From Diphasiastrum complanatum (Eukaryota; Streptophyta; Lycopodiopsida; Lycopodiales; Lycopodiaceae), in the NCBI GenBank assembly GCA_029204225.1, contig CM055095.1, forward strand, positions 17,801,561-17,865,560: DNA of 64,000 nt, read 5' to 3'. The notes under the pieces are model-generated. The model saw only the letters and a program-made list of their open reading frames with translations. It searched no databases and was not told where the DNA came from. Position numbers and translations under genes: made by a program. This document shows positions 54,511 through 64,000 of the stretch, in pieces; position 1 is the stretch's first letter; the number at the start of each line of letters is the position of its first letter.

Positions 54511-55095
54511 TTTAGAATGAATGCTCTTTTAAAAATCACAAAGATTTTTGAATTTTAAAAGATCTATGAAGTGGCCTAAAGCTTACTAGAATGCCTATAG
54601 GCTTGTCTCTATCAAACTAACACACAAGCTTGAATGATACTCAAAGATCTTACCAAAAATTTCTAGCTTTCACTCTCACAAAAAAAAATTGCTTTACACT
54701 TTTCTTAGAGATTTCACTTCAACTAAGGATCTGAACAAATCAGCCTCTTAGATCTGATCTTAGACTCTAAAAAGAAATGCTTCAATGATCCAAAACACTA
54801 TTTGGTCATAGGCATTAGTTAGAATGAATCTAGATCAATACTATGCTTCAAAAAGCACCAAAAATGAACTAGTATTGTGATTTTGGGACCAAAAAACACA
54901 AAGTAACTTGAATTGAAAGTTGCTGTACGGTTTCACACGTGTGAAAAGTACATACACAGCCTCCAAGTCGTTTTGATCCAAATGATTACAAGCTATCACT
55001 CTAGAAGAACTCGCCCTCACTAGTATTGGCCAAAAAAACAAATTTTGCCAATGATCTTTACAAGATTTATGATTCAATGATCACTCTCTTACTTA
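54511..55095 (-). other. Element E leader
   Basis: Untranslated leader between primer-binding site and ATG. It has a TTTCACACGTGTGAAAAG palindrome at 54931-54948, preceded by CTGTACGG, the same composite as in the LTRs. Confidence 0.6.
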
Positions 55096-55107
55096 GCTCT
55101 GATACCA
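55096..55107 (-). other. Element E primer-binding site
   Basis: TGGTATCAGAGC on the element strand, joined to the 5' LTR end ATCA. Confidence 0.92.
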
Positions 55108-55969
55108 TGATAAATTTTACAGTTTTTAGGACAATAATGATTGTACTTTACAATCATAGAGAGTTATTGGTTGCTTAATCAATGAATCTATCAAGTTCTA
55201 CACATTAGATCTTGATCTAGATTCACTACACTTGGATTTAAGCAAGAGCAATGGATCAACACATCATTTTTTAGTGAGAGCGGCTTCACACGTGTGGAGT
55301 ACTGTCCACTGTACGGACTGCACCTGAAACAACAAGTACAATGATACTAGATAGCAATCATGCATAAAAATCACAAGACAAATGACTAGAAATCTCACAA
55401 AAGTGTAGAGTGCAAAAGTCTCATCAATTTTCTTAGCAAAATGATGATCCTTTTATGGATCAAGTACATCCATGAGTCTGGTACAGTCCAGCAGGCCTTC
55501 ACACGTGTGAAGAGTGCCACATCACTCATATCTATCCATTTGATCCATCCTTGATCCTTATCCAATAGTTGACCTTCTAGAATATGACTAAAATCCAAAA
55601 AGCTAGTCTCCTAGAATATAGGAATATTCCCTACAAAATAGGATCTAAGGAAAATGGTCAACTCTTATCTTCTAGTACTCTATACACACATGTGAACATC
55701 CACTTGCCATGTGGGAGCATTTACTCATGCACATGCAAGGAAAAGCTAATTTGTAGGTGACTAGTCAACTTGACTAAAAACTAGTCATTTCATGTTCACA
55801 CTAACTAGAATGATACAAAATCAATTTGGATATATACAAACATGAAAAGTACATCCTTTCACACATGGGAACATGCTCCACACGTGTGAAATCATATCAT
55901 CAACATATTCTAATGTTTGATCAATATTTACATGAACCAATGTCAAGTGAGAAGTGACAATTTTCAACA
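55108..55969 (-). repeat. Element E 5' LTR
   Basis: 862 bp, TGTTGAAAATTG to AAATTTATCA on the element strand. It has CACACGTGTG sites near 55287, 55500 and 55880, and a CCATAAAAGG TATA-like box at 55449-55458. Confidence 0.92.
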
Positions 55970-56299
55970 GAATCAATACTATCTTTTATTGCGTTTAGGT
56001 TTGTCTCAGAATGTATGCATTTTTGTAGTTCTTCATGACTGATTATTTTTCTGATAATTCAATGCTTTAATGTTTGGCTATGTAATCACTATAGTACTAA
56101 TGATTTCAAAGTTAGTTACCGTAAGATCGAATATGATTTCAATCACTATTGTTTTGTTCAAAATTGATAGGCGTAGTCATGTATTAAAAAAGAGAAAGCT
56201 AGTTTATTCTGCTGCACATGATAAGTTTTTTTTTCTTATCGTTCGAATTCATTTTATTCAATTCTTTTAGACCTATCTATTACACACCTCTTTTCAACA
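55970..56299 (+). mobile_element. Element D 5' LTR, second part
   Basis: Resumes with the duplicated GAATC and ends CTCTTTTCAACA, followed by the primer-binding site. It is the part that also survives at 604-957. Confidence 0.88.
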
Positions 56300-56311
56300 T
56301 GGTATCAGAGC
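56300..56311 (+). other. Element D primer-binding site
   Basis: TGGTATCAGAGC directly after the LTR end CAACA. Confidence 0.92.
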
Positions 56312-56465
56312 ATTGATTCTTCTTCAAGGCCTAATACTCTATCGGAGCGTTAGCTCTTATACTTGATATCTTTCGTGATATCAAGTTATTCTTCAGTTCA
56401 AATCAATTTGTTTCGGTATCTCCAAGCACGGTATCTCTCTTAACAACAACAGTCTAAAGTTTCAG

Positions 56466-57230
56466 ATGGATTCTCAAAGTAAAGTTGGTCTTATCGTAGA
56501 CAAACTGGATGGATCCAATTATCATTTATGAAAATTTAAGATGAAGACCTTGCTAATCACCAACAAGTTGTGGGATGTTGTTACAGATATCGAAGTGAAA
56601 CTTGAAGATGACACAGACGACTCAAAATGGAAGTCGAAGGATGGTAAGCTTTCACGCTTATTATCCTCGATATGTCAGATACTCAAATTGCTGAAACTAA
56701 GACTTCGAAAGAAATTTGGGACATCCTGAACTCACTTTATGATGTGAGAGATGTAACTACCAACTTACATATTCGAAGGAAATTCTTCACACTCAAAATG
56801 TCGAATAATGATTCTCTTCAAAATCATATTGACCAATTTAAGAATCTCTTGCATTAGGTGGCCACTGTCGGATCAGTCATAGACGATCAAGATGCAATTA
56901 TGACATTGCTTTCAAGCCTGCCCTCTACATATGAGAACTAGATGATGATCATCACAACACACTCAGATTTAACTCTTACGAGAGTTATCACTATGTTGCT
57001 GCAAGAAGATAATCGAAGAAGTCAAGAAACTTCATCTAGCTCTTTGTCTCATGCTCTATATGTCAACAAGGGCTTGAAGCATAAATGCTCCAAGCATTCT
57101 ACATCAAATCAGAAACATACTCAAAGTCAAGAACAATCATCAAATCCACATTCGTCAAAGAAGAAGATGTTTTGCAGGTATTGCAAGTGCAATAACCATG
57201 AGATCTAGGATTGCTGAATTTTCAAAGCGA
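56466..57230 (+). pseudogene. Element D gag
   Basis: The start ATG at 56466 reads MDSQSKVGLIVDKLDGSNYHL, then a TGA where Trp is expected, KFKMKTLLI. A frameshift near 56645 leads to MSDTQIAETKTSKEIWDIL and TTNLHIRRKFFTLKMS. TAG stops follow at about 56856 and 56939. The zinc knuckle is CRYCKCNNHEI, stop, DC. It is related to the C gag, not to E. Dead. Confidence 0.8.
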
Positions 57231-57302
57231 AGAATGTAGCCAAGCAATCTAATCAACAAAAACAATACAATTATAGCATCTCCTAAAGTCAAAATGGATG
57301 AA

Positions 57303-57504
57303 CGCGCTTTATGGTTAAAGACAAATACGCGAATTTGGATGATTCATGGTTTCTAGATTCTGGAGCTACTCAACATATGACCAATCATCGTGAGATTTTT
57401 CAATCCCATACGTCTTATAGCACAAAGAAGTATGTTCATCTCGGTGACGATAGTACTCACATTAGGGGAGTCTTGAGCTCCACAGAGACCATTTAAGAAT
57501 TCGT
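57303..57504 (+). pseudogene. Element D protease
   Basis: DSWFLDSGATQHMTNHREIF contains the catalytic Asp in the copia protease motif, followed by KYVHLGDDSTHIRGV. The frame is broken at about 57496 by inserted sequence. Confidence 0.7.
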
Positions 57505-57845
57505 GCAAGATGTCTTTTATATTATTAAAATATTATAACACTAATACTTTTGACTTGCCATAACTTTTTAATCATAGCTCAAAAGTATGTTAGATAATAT
57601 ATCATTGGAAAGTCCTTGTTGAGTGCTTTCCAACGCACCAAAATCTGCTAAATTTGAATTTACCACTAAAAAGTTATGCCATTTGTAATGTGGAATCAAA
57701 ATGTAGACTCAAAAAGTTACGTTACGTAGATTTCAAATTTGAGTGTCTTGATTGGTCCATGTGTAACAAAAATCAAAGAAAAAAATATAAAAAGAATCTT
57801 TACAGAGGGTCTGTTTTAGATTTAGAACTCTTCTAATGCACTATC
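57505..57845. mobile_element. Small AT-rich insertion inside element D
   Basis: About 340 bp separate protease from pre-integrase sequence and have no copia match. GCCATAACTTTTTAA near 57557 and AAAAAGTTATGCCATT near 57668 form an inverted repeat, and a GGAAAGTCCTTG..TGCTTTCC pair lies between. It may be a small non-autonomous element; ends and target duplication are not certain. Confidence 0.4.
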
Positions 57846-58140
57846 GAAGATGAAGGTACTCTAAGATTAAGGTTCCAGCATGATCAATTCAAACTACTGT
57901 CAAAAGTCTTGTATGTTCCTAAACTCTCTACAAATCTGTTATTAGTAAGTAGAATTACGAATTTAGGTCATAAGGTGGAGTTTGAGTCTAATCAATACAA
58001 AATTATTGATAGGAGTAATAAGATCCTTGCAATCGGCAAGAGGCATGGATACTTATATAAATTGGCACATTGTTATTATGATTCTAGTGAAGTATTGAAA
58101 ACCTGGTCATCTACTTCAAGAAGAAATGCGGAGAAAGACT
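57846..58140 (+). pseudogene. Element D pre-integrase segment
   Basis: The frame reads MYVPKLSTNLLLVSRITNLG, VEFESNQYKIIDRSN and GKRHGYLYKLAHC, the copia pre-integrase region. It ends where a second gag sequence begins, near 58130. Confidence 0.65.
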
Positions 58141-58626
58141 AGCAGCCTGTCTATCAAAGACAAATCCATGGCTCTATACACCAAGAACAAAGACTATTCC
58201 AAGAGCAAAAATCAAGTGCAGCAGCAACAACAATAGAAGCCTCACACTCAAGGTGAGAATAGTGGATCGCGCAAGAAGTTTTTTTGCAGATATTGCAAGA
58301 GAGCCAATCATGACATCAAGGAGTGTCATATCTGGATCTACAACGAGGCGAAGAAACAACAACAGCAACAGCCAGACTCCTCCAACACGACGGAATTCAA
58401 GGACCGAGATACACATTTGTTAATGGCTTACATCAATAACAACGAAGACTGTGATAGTTGGTACCTGGACAATGGCGCTACCCAACACATGACCTCTTAT
58501 CTTTGTGGTCCAATGCCAACTCTGTCCTTAGGAGATGCAATCTATTTTATCACTTTCATAGATGATTATTCTAGATGGTCTACAGTCATGTTCATTAAGC
58601 ACAAATCTGAAGCCTTTGAATGGTAA
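58141..58626 (+). pseudogene. Second copia gag end fused to protease start and integrase
   Basis: The sequence reads Gln-rich gag, a second zinc knuckle CRYCKRANHDIKEC, then protease SWYLDNGATQHMTSY. It jumps straight to integrase GPMPTLSLGDAIYFITFIDD and MFIKHKSEAFE. The deletion removes the end of protease and the start of integrase. It is a related element joined to D, probably by recombination. Confidence 0.7.
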
Positions 58627-60153
58627 GGCAGTTGCCTAACAATTTATACTAAGCATCAAAAAGCATGATACATGTATTCTCTTAACCATTCTTAAAGCCC
58701 ACACATATCACCATCCTATGAGATGCAGTCATTTTTCACATTCACAACACAATGCAAATTATTATCTTTCAATGTCAAAATAGATTTATGAAAATGTATA
58801 CCTCAGTACTGGCTATAGATTGTACTTAGTGGGGAGGGCTCGCTATGTCAGCAGTTGAGTTGGTCTTTGCTGCTTCACCAAATGAGGCCTCTTGGCACAA
58901 ACTCTTTGTCTATCTTTTCAAACCACCCTTGGCCCGTGGGATGAACACAAATGGTTCACTGGTCCGTTGACAGAGTGGCGCTGCATATCATAGGCAGGGA
59001 GGTCACATTTATGGTCAAAACTCTTTCTTATTGTAAGGAGAGCGCGCTTCATTCAAGCCATTACTAGGTTGCGCTGGAACAACCGATCTGCATTTAAAAT
59101 TGTTGAACTAATGCATTCTAGATTCTCTGTGCTATCACACTCTCACAATGAGTCTCTGACAGGGGATGGATATAACCATCTAAAAAATGATTTGCGGGTA
59201 ATCAGGTGAGGGCGCTCATTTGTATAGAGGAATGCATATTGGCATATAGATAAAAACGAGATAAGAAATGGCCAGATTGCTCGCTATAGTATGTACTTGC
59301 TAGTCCAATGCAGGCTCTATTCAAGAAGTAATCATTATTTGACTCCAGATGTTATTTTCGACCATCAAAGCTTATAGAGGCATTTGGTTTTGCTTGTAAC
59401 ACATTGATCAGGTCGCGATGCAAGACCCCATCTCAGGTAGGTGTTGGTAATGTCCTTCCAGGCGACACTATGCATGCATTAGGGTGATGTCATTCACCAT
59501 TGACATCTCTTTAATCACTGGACAACAAAGGGCAGTAACCAGCCACTACCACTGTCACTAGCTTGTATGGTGGCTTATGTTGAGAGTCATTACTCCTAAC
59601 AGATTTGCTCTTCTGTCTGCTTCTTACCAAATACTAAACACTCCAATGACTCTAATGAAGTGCCATAACTCCCTTTCCTTGGCAATAGAAAGTACATTAG
59701 TTTATTGAACACATTGTTGGATATACTTCACAATAGGGTGTAACTTTATAACACAGCTTGAGAACATCTTCGAGAGCAGAGCTGAGTTTATGAACTCTTT
59801 TCTCAGAGATTCTAGGAATATATAGAGACTGGGAGAACCTAACTAACCCAATACTACTTCAAATATCATGAGCTAATCCTTTAACACACAATTGTATGAA
59901 TCAGACCCAACACATTGAAGTTCCACTGAATGGAAAAAATGCCATCACAGCATCAAGAATCAGCATAGAACAGTCTAGGTGCAGCATCCATTAACCCACA
60001 CAAAAGAGTAAGCATATCACTCCTAACCCATAACAAAAACAATTAATAGTATTGCAGGGACTCAAAATCTAGAGAAAGAGACAACATTCCACTAAAGGAT
60101 GACAATTTTAGAATCTCAAAAATTCAACACCACAAACTACATCACCAGAGAAT
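58627..60153. other. Unassigned region
   Basis: No coding frame, no LTR match and no tRNA recognised. Base composition is less AT-rich than the copia interiors (for example 58830-59560). It could be the remaining unique DNA of this locus or an old unrecognised element. Confidence 0.3.
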
Positions 60154-61525
60154 TGATGGGGCAAGGGAGTGTGAAGAACATGAACGGAGAAGAGAGCAGG
60201 AATATTGCGGAACAGCTCTCCCATTACAATCAGCTGCTAGATGCAAAAACAGTCTTATAGAAAGCTTATGCTAAGTATAGTCACAACTTTAAGTGTTTTA
60301 GTTGCCCAACAAGATCTTAAGAATTGGTTCATACACACAAAAGCGAGAGTACAGTCCACCGAAGAAATTAGAAATGGTTTGTGTGTGTGCGATATTACTG
60401 AAAATCAGATATGAGGTTTAGTTCTGAAATAGATCGAAATAGCAGTGTGATAGCGCAAGTTCCTCAGGTGTCAAAGACAGCCATCGTCTGATTAGAATCT
60501 GAGGAGTCGTAGACGTCCATGTTCTGATCAAAGTGATTGAACAAGTGTTATCAGACAACAATGAAATGCATTCAAATCACAATAAGCATTCATCTATGTT
60601 ATACACAGATAGAAAAGTGTAATGCTGCTATATTACCCTGAAGCACAACAATGACAGTTACAACCAGAATGACGAGGTAACTGGGAGACTAAAAATCATT
60701 CGTCTCATGAATGGAGCGTCTCTCAAATAATCTGTGCTGGGATGATCTATTTATAGATTGCATCCATGTATTAACTACATTAAATGTTTGCCACCTAATT
60801 AGGTAAGTCGTTGTACTTGGAAGTATATGGTTTTTTTGACAACTGTACATAGTGTATACTGTCAATGAGTAGGGAATGTTGACATGGACGAGAACGTCGC
60901 AAAGTCTCTCACTTCACACTTTACATGAAGTGGTTTTCTCTCACTTTTCAAATTTTGGGAAGTGGCTGGGAACGTTCCTCGTTCAAAATAGATGACCTTC
61001 GACATTTTCTCTCTCTTCAGGATTTTGCAAAAAAGCCCCTTAAAAAGGCGAAGATGTCTTTAAAGCAGTTTAACTCATGAAAATAGATGGCCTTCAGGAA
61101 TTTTCTCTATTCACATTTTTCGGGAAAATGCAAAAAAGACGAACTATGCGACACTTAGTGTATTTCTGCATACTGTTAAAAAAGTAATGTAAATCTGCAG
61201 ACTTGTTCTAAATGCTAGTTTGTGGAAGTCCTTGAAGATGGCTGACTCTTCAATGACTTCAAGTTATTAAACTTAACATCTAAACTTGAAATTATGACAG
61301 GATTGGTTACCCTTTGCTGGAGATCACCTAGAAGCCCGTTGTAGACGTTCTTCAAATAAATTGGCTATCTAAGTTTGTGATTTCTGCAGGTATCAGATGA
61401 GTAGATGTAGAACCAAAGTTGGTTTCACCTGACCCTAGATCAGTGATCAATAAACGTGCAAGAATAATCATGAAATAGAAATTAGTCATTCACCAAGGAA
61501 ACAACTGTGGGCTTAATTTCCAACA
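60154..61525 (-). mobile_element. C-family copia 3' LTR, complete
   Basis: On the element strand, TGTTGGAAATTAAGCCCACAG to CTTGCCCCATCA, 1372 bp. It follows a polypurine tract (AAGGGGGAC) at about 61526-61537. It matches 30048-31426 over its whole length with many substitutions. Confidence 0.85.
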
Positions 61526-62030
61526 GTCCCCCTTAAGGTCACGGTTGGTGCCTTGGTATCTTTGTCAGATTCAGCATGTTGAAGAACTTCTGATGCTTGA
61601 TCCTGGGAAGTGGTTTGGATAAAGATGTCTACGACCATTTCTATTGTGGAGCAGTATTGAAAGATCACTTTCCCTGAGAAAACTTTCTCCCAAATGAAAT
61701 AATACTAGATTTCTATGTGCTTGGATTTGCCATGAAATATGGGATTCAGTGACAGTGAAATATAGCTCAAGTTGTCACACAGTGGTAGCATTGAAATGAG
61801 TGTGATGTAAGTCGTAAAGCAATAACCTAATCCATACAACTTCTTTTGAAGCTTGACATGCTGCGATGTACTCTGCCGCGGTCAAAGAAAGCACCATTGA
61901 TTTTTACTTCTTTGAGTTCCACAAAACTGGTGCCCTTGCCATATAGAAATAGAACCCAGAGGTAGAATTTCTAGTAGAGATTGTTCCTCCCCAATCTAAG
62001 TCGGAGTAGCCTCGCGAGATGAGTGGGTCG
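61526..62030 (-). pseudogene. C-family RNase H tail, duplicated copy
   Basis: Contains the RNase H C-terminus and the Glu block in diverged form (the strand that reads SSTEEEYIATCQ in the other copy carries a CGCGG change here), then the polypurine tract. It is the first member of a tandem duplication with 62031-62600. Confidence 0.7.
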
Positions 62031-62100
62031 ATAGAAATAGAAATTAGGCATTCACCAAGGAGACAATTGTGGGCTTAATTTCCAACAGTCCCCCTTAAGG
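62031..62100 (-). repeat. Remnant of C LTR start with polypurine tract
   Basis: The first 57 bp of a C LTR (62031-62087) followed by its polypurine tract, wedged between two RNase H tails. The break at 62030 lies in the shared bases ATAGAAATAG. Confidence 0.75.
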
Positions 62101-63150
62101 TCACGGTTGGTGCCTTGGTATCTTCGTCAGGTTCAGCATGTTGAAGAACTTTTTGCTTGATCCTGGGAAGCGCTTTGGTAAAGATGTCTGCGACCATTTG
62201 TGTTGTGGAGCAGTATTGAAGGATCACTTTCCCTGAGAAAACTTTCTCCCGAATAAAATGATACTGAATTTCTATGTGCTTGGATTTGCCATAAAGTCTG
62301 GGATTCAGTGACAGTTAAATACAGCTCAAGTTGTCACACATAATGGTGGTAGCATTGAACTGAGTGTGATGTAAGTTGTAAAGTAATTACCTGATCCATA
62401 CAACTTCTTTTGAAACTTGACATGTTGCGATGTACTCTTCCTCGGTCGAAGAAAGCGCCACTGATTTTTGTTTCCTTGAGTTCCACGAAATCGGTCCCTC
62501 TGCTAGATAGAAACCAAACCCAGAGGTAGATTTTTTGATAGAGACTGTTTCTCCCCAATCTGAGTCGGCGTAGCCTTGCAGGACGAGTGGGTCAATAGCA
62601 TTTCCATCATAACATAAAATGTGAGCTAAACTTCCCTGAATATATCTCATCACTCTCTTTACTGCTTTCCAATGAGAGATCCTAGGATAAGACATGAATT
62701 GACTTAACGTGCTAATAGTGTATGCTAAATCTGGTCTAATACACATCATTGCATATATCAAAGATCTTATTAGTGAATGATAAGAGTACTTTGCTATGTC
62801 GAGTACTTCACTATCAAAATCAGCACAAGTAGGTTTAGTCATTACTATACTTGGATCCATTGGAGTATCAATTGGTTTGCAATCAGACATATGAAACTTT
62901 TCTAAAATGCCTTTTAGATATGTCTGCTGGCTAAGATAGATCTTCTTCTAAAGCCTATTTCTAGTAACGTGAATTCCTAGCAAAGAATGGACAGCTCCTA
63001 AATCAGTCATGTCGGATTCCTTTGACAGATCACTCTTAGTAGTGTGCAGAAGAGAAGTGTCGTTAGACAAAATAAATGCATCATCTATGTAAAGAGCTAT
63101 GTGAACTGAATTGGTGCCTATATGCTTCGAATTAACATTACAGTCAGCTG
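62101..63150 (-). pseudogene. C-family copia RT end and RNase H
   Basis: Element strand: LYIDDAFILSNDTSLLH (RT Asp pair, near 63080), DLGAVHSLLGIHV, SDCKPIDTPMDPS, then a 167-residue open frame (62387-62890) with IRPDLAYTISTLSQFMSYP, RNase H YADSDWGETVSIKKSTSGF, and SSTEEEYIATCQVSKEVVW. The active-site residues are largely kept but frameshifts flank the frame. The right end near 63150 is a truncation. Confidence 0.78.
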
Positions 63151-63413
63151 AATTGTTTTCAAGACATCCTCTACCGTGGGTTGAAATTTGTTTTCATTCA
63201 TCATTTGCAAAAGTCCGGACCATCATAGAGAAAAGATAGTTCTGTATACTTCCTCCCCTATTTTTTTGTGATAGGTCCTTTGGTTAGGATTCTCAAATAC
63301 ACTTCTAGCCTGAGGAGATCCTATAGATATTTCTACGATCTTTCTAGGACCCTCCTATGCTTAACCGCAATACACTAGATCGCCTCCTTTAATACCAGGA
63401 CGTAAGAAATTCA
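63151..63413. other. Junction sequence
   Basis: Short unassigned stretch between two oppositely oriented copia pieces. Possible copia linker debris, no clear frame. Confidence 0.25.
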
Positions 63414-64000
63414 AGGCCATGGTTGAGACACAAACATCTACAAAAGTGAAGGCACTTTGAACTGATGGTGGTGGCGAATACATCTCTAATGAGATGTCCA
63501 ACTACATGGCTGAACATGGCGCAGTTCACCACTTCCTATTCACCTCAACAAAATGGGATTGCAGAAAGGAAGAATCGAACTCTTCTCAACTTAGCCAGAT
63601 CCATGCTACATCAAGCACACCTACTCTGGGCAGAAGCTACTACCACAGCTTGTTATGTGCAGAACAGATCTAGCACCAAAGCCGTCAACAACAAAACTTT
63701 TCATGAAGTTTGGCATGGGCACAAGCCTAGTGTCAGCCATTTAAAAATATTTGGCTGTATATGTTTTGTTCACATTCCTAAATAGCTTAGGAAGAAGCTG
63801 GATCATAGCACAAATAAATTTATTTTCATTGGCTATCCTGATGAACATAAAGCTTATAAAGTTTATGATCCATCCACCAATGTAGTATTTGTCTCTAGGG
63901 ATGTAATATTTCAAAAACATACATACTGTGATTTCAAACAACCATCGATAAATGATGTTATGTCATTTCATCCTATTTTACGTAGCATGGATTCTTCCAA
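63414..64000 (+). pseudogene. Copia integrase, running off the window
   Basis: Reads FKAMVETQTSTKVKAL, a TGA, TDGGGEYISNEMSNYM (second Asp of the triad), a shift, then SPQQNGIAERKNRTLLNLA (Glu), ATTTACYVQNRSSTKAV and LKIFGCICFVHIPK. A TAG stands at a Gln-like site, and the frame continues LRKKLDHSTNKFIFIGYP and YDPSTNVVFVSRDVIF. A separate copia family with its upstream part missing. Confidence 0.75.

Larger units (their letters stand above)
44329..55969 (-). mobile_element. Copia element E, complete and apparently intact
   Basis: A minus-strand element inserted in the D LTR with the perfect target duplication GAATC. Parts on the element strand: 5' LTR 55108-55969, primer-binding site 55096-55107, leader, gag-pol 54510-50530, polypurine tract 50517-50525, and a 3' LTR 50516 down to 44329. 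The 3' LTR is split by element F. Without F the 3' LTR is 862 bp, equal to the 5' LTR, and I saw no mismatch between the two. Intact ORF plus matching LTRs imply a recent insertion. Confidence 0.92.

Noticed and set aside
1-64000. CRISPR arrays, bacterial operons, tRNA or rRNA genes
   Set aside because: None seen. The tRNA-like matches are the short primer-binding sites of copia elements.

Overview
This window looks like intergenic DNA from the nuclear genome of a land plant: AT-rich, full of retrotransposons, and with no intact host gene that I can support. The plant assignment rests on the many Ty1/copia elements with primer-binding sites of the type TGGTATC(A/G)(A/G)AGC, a Ty3/gypsy pol with an extra plant-Tat-like RNase H, GT-AG introns with AT-rich interiors, and a long TC microsatellite. 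The style of the gypsy pol and of the non-LTR element reminds me more of ferns, lycophytes, bryophytes or gymnosperms than of flowering plants, but that is an impression rather than a proof.

Layout. 1-4640: a decayed gypsy pol on the minus strand, cut by a copia LTR at 604-957. 5009-8445: a decayed copia element with its own gag ORF (+). 9050-9975: copia integrase/RT debris (-), followed by a TC repeat. 10941-13220: a decayed unknown coiled-coil gene (+). 13225-16161: two copia remnants in opposite orientation plus a nested solo LTR. 16282-22190: two convergent decayed intron-containing genes of unknown family, interrupted by a copia LTR, a GC-rich foldback and a short hairpin. 22611-31426: a C-family copia element (-) with a second copia element, G (23103-28729), inserted in it and flanked by a 5-bp target duplication. 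34531-35800: a third relative of G (H). 37045-38711: the 3' end of a non-LTR element. 39290-41858: a copia 3' half with its 3' LTR. 41885-42135: a second GC-rich foldback. 42560-43027: a rearranged C-family scrap.

43433-58626 is a three-level nest. Copia D (+) carries in its 5' LTR the complete copia E (44329-55969, -). E carries in its own 3' LTR the copia derivative F (44943-50263, -). Both inner insertions have perfect 5-bp target duplications. E has LTRs that look identical and one open 1326-residue gag-pol with every catalytic motif present, so it is probably young and may be active. F has LTRs with one visible mismatch and a single 1138-residue open frame. That frame keeps gag, zinc knuckle and protease but has lost recognisable integrase and RT catalysis. 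Its C-terminal third is a strongly diverged RNase H-like segment that is shared with G and H. 60154-63150 is a C-family 3' end with a tandemly duplicated terminus, and 63414-64000 is a copia integrase running off the window.

The observations I rate highest are the F/G/H lineage with its shared altered C-terminal segment, the transposase-like gene X at 17448-22190, the RNase H placed after integrase in the gypsy element, the endonuclease-like tail and hairpin 3' end of the non-LTR element, the two GC-rich foldbacks, and a CACGTG-centred palindrome that recurs in several different LTR families.
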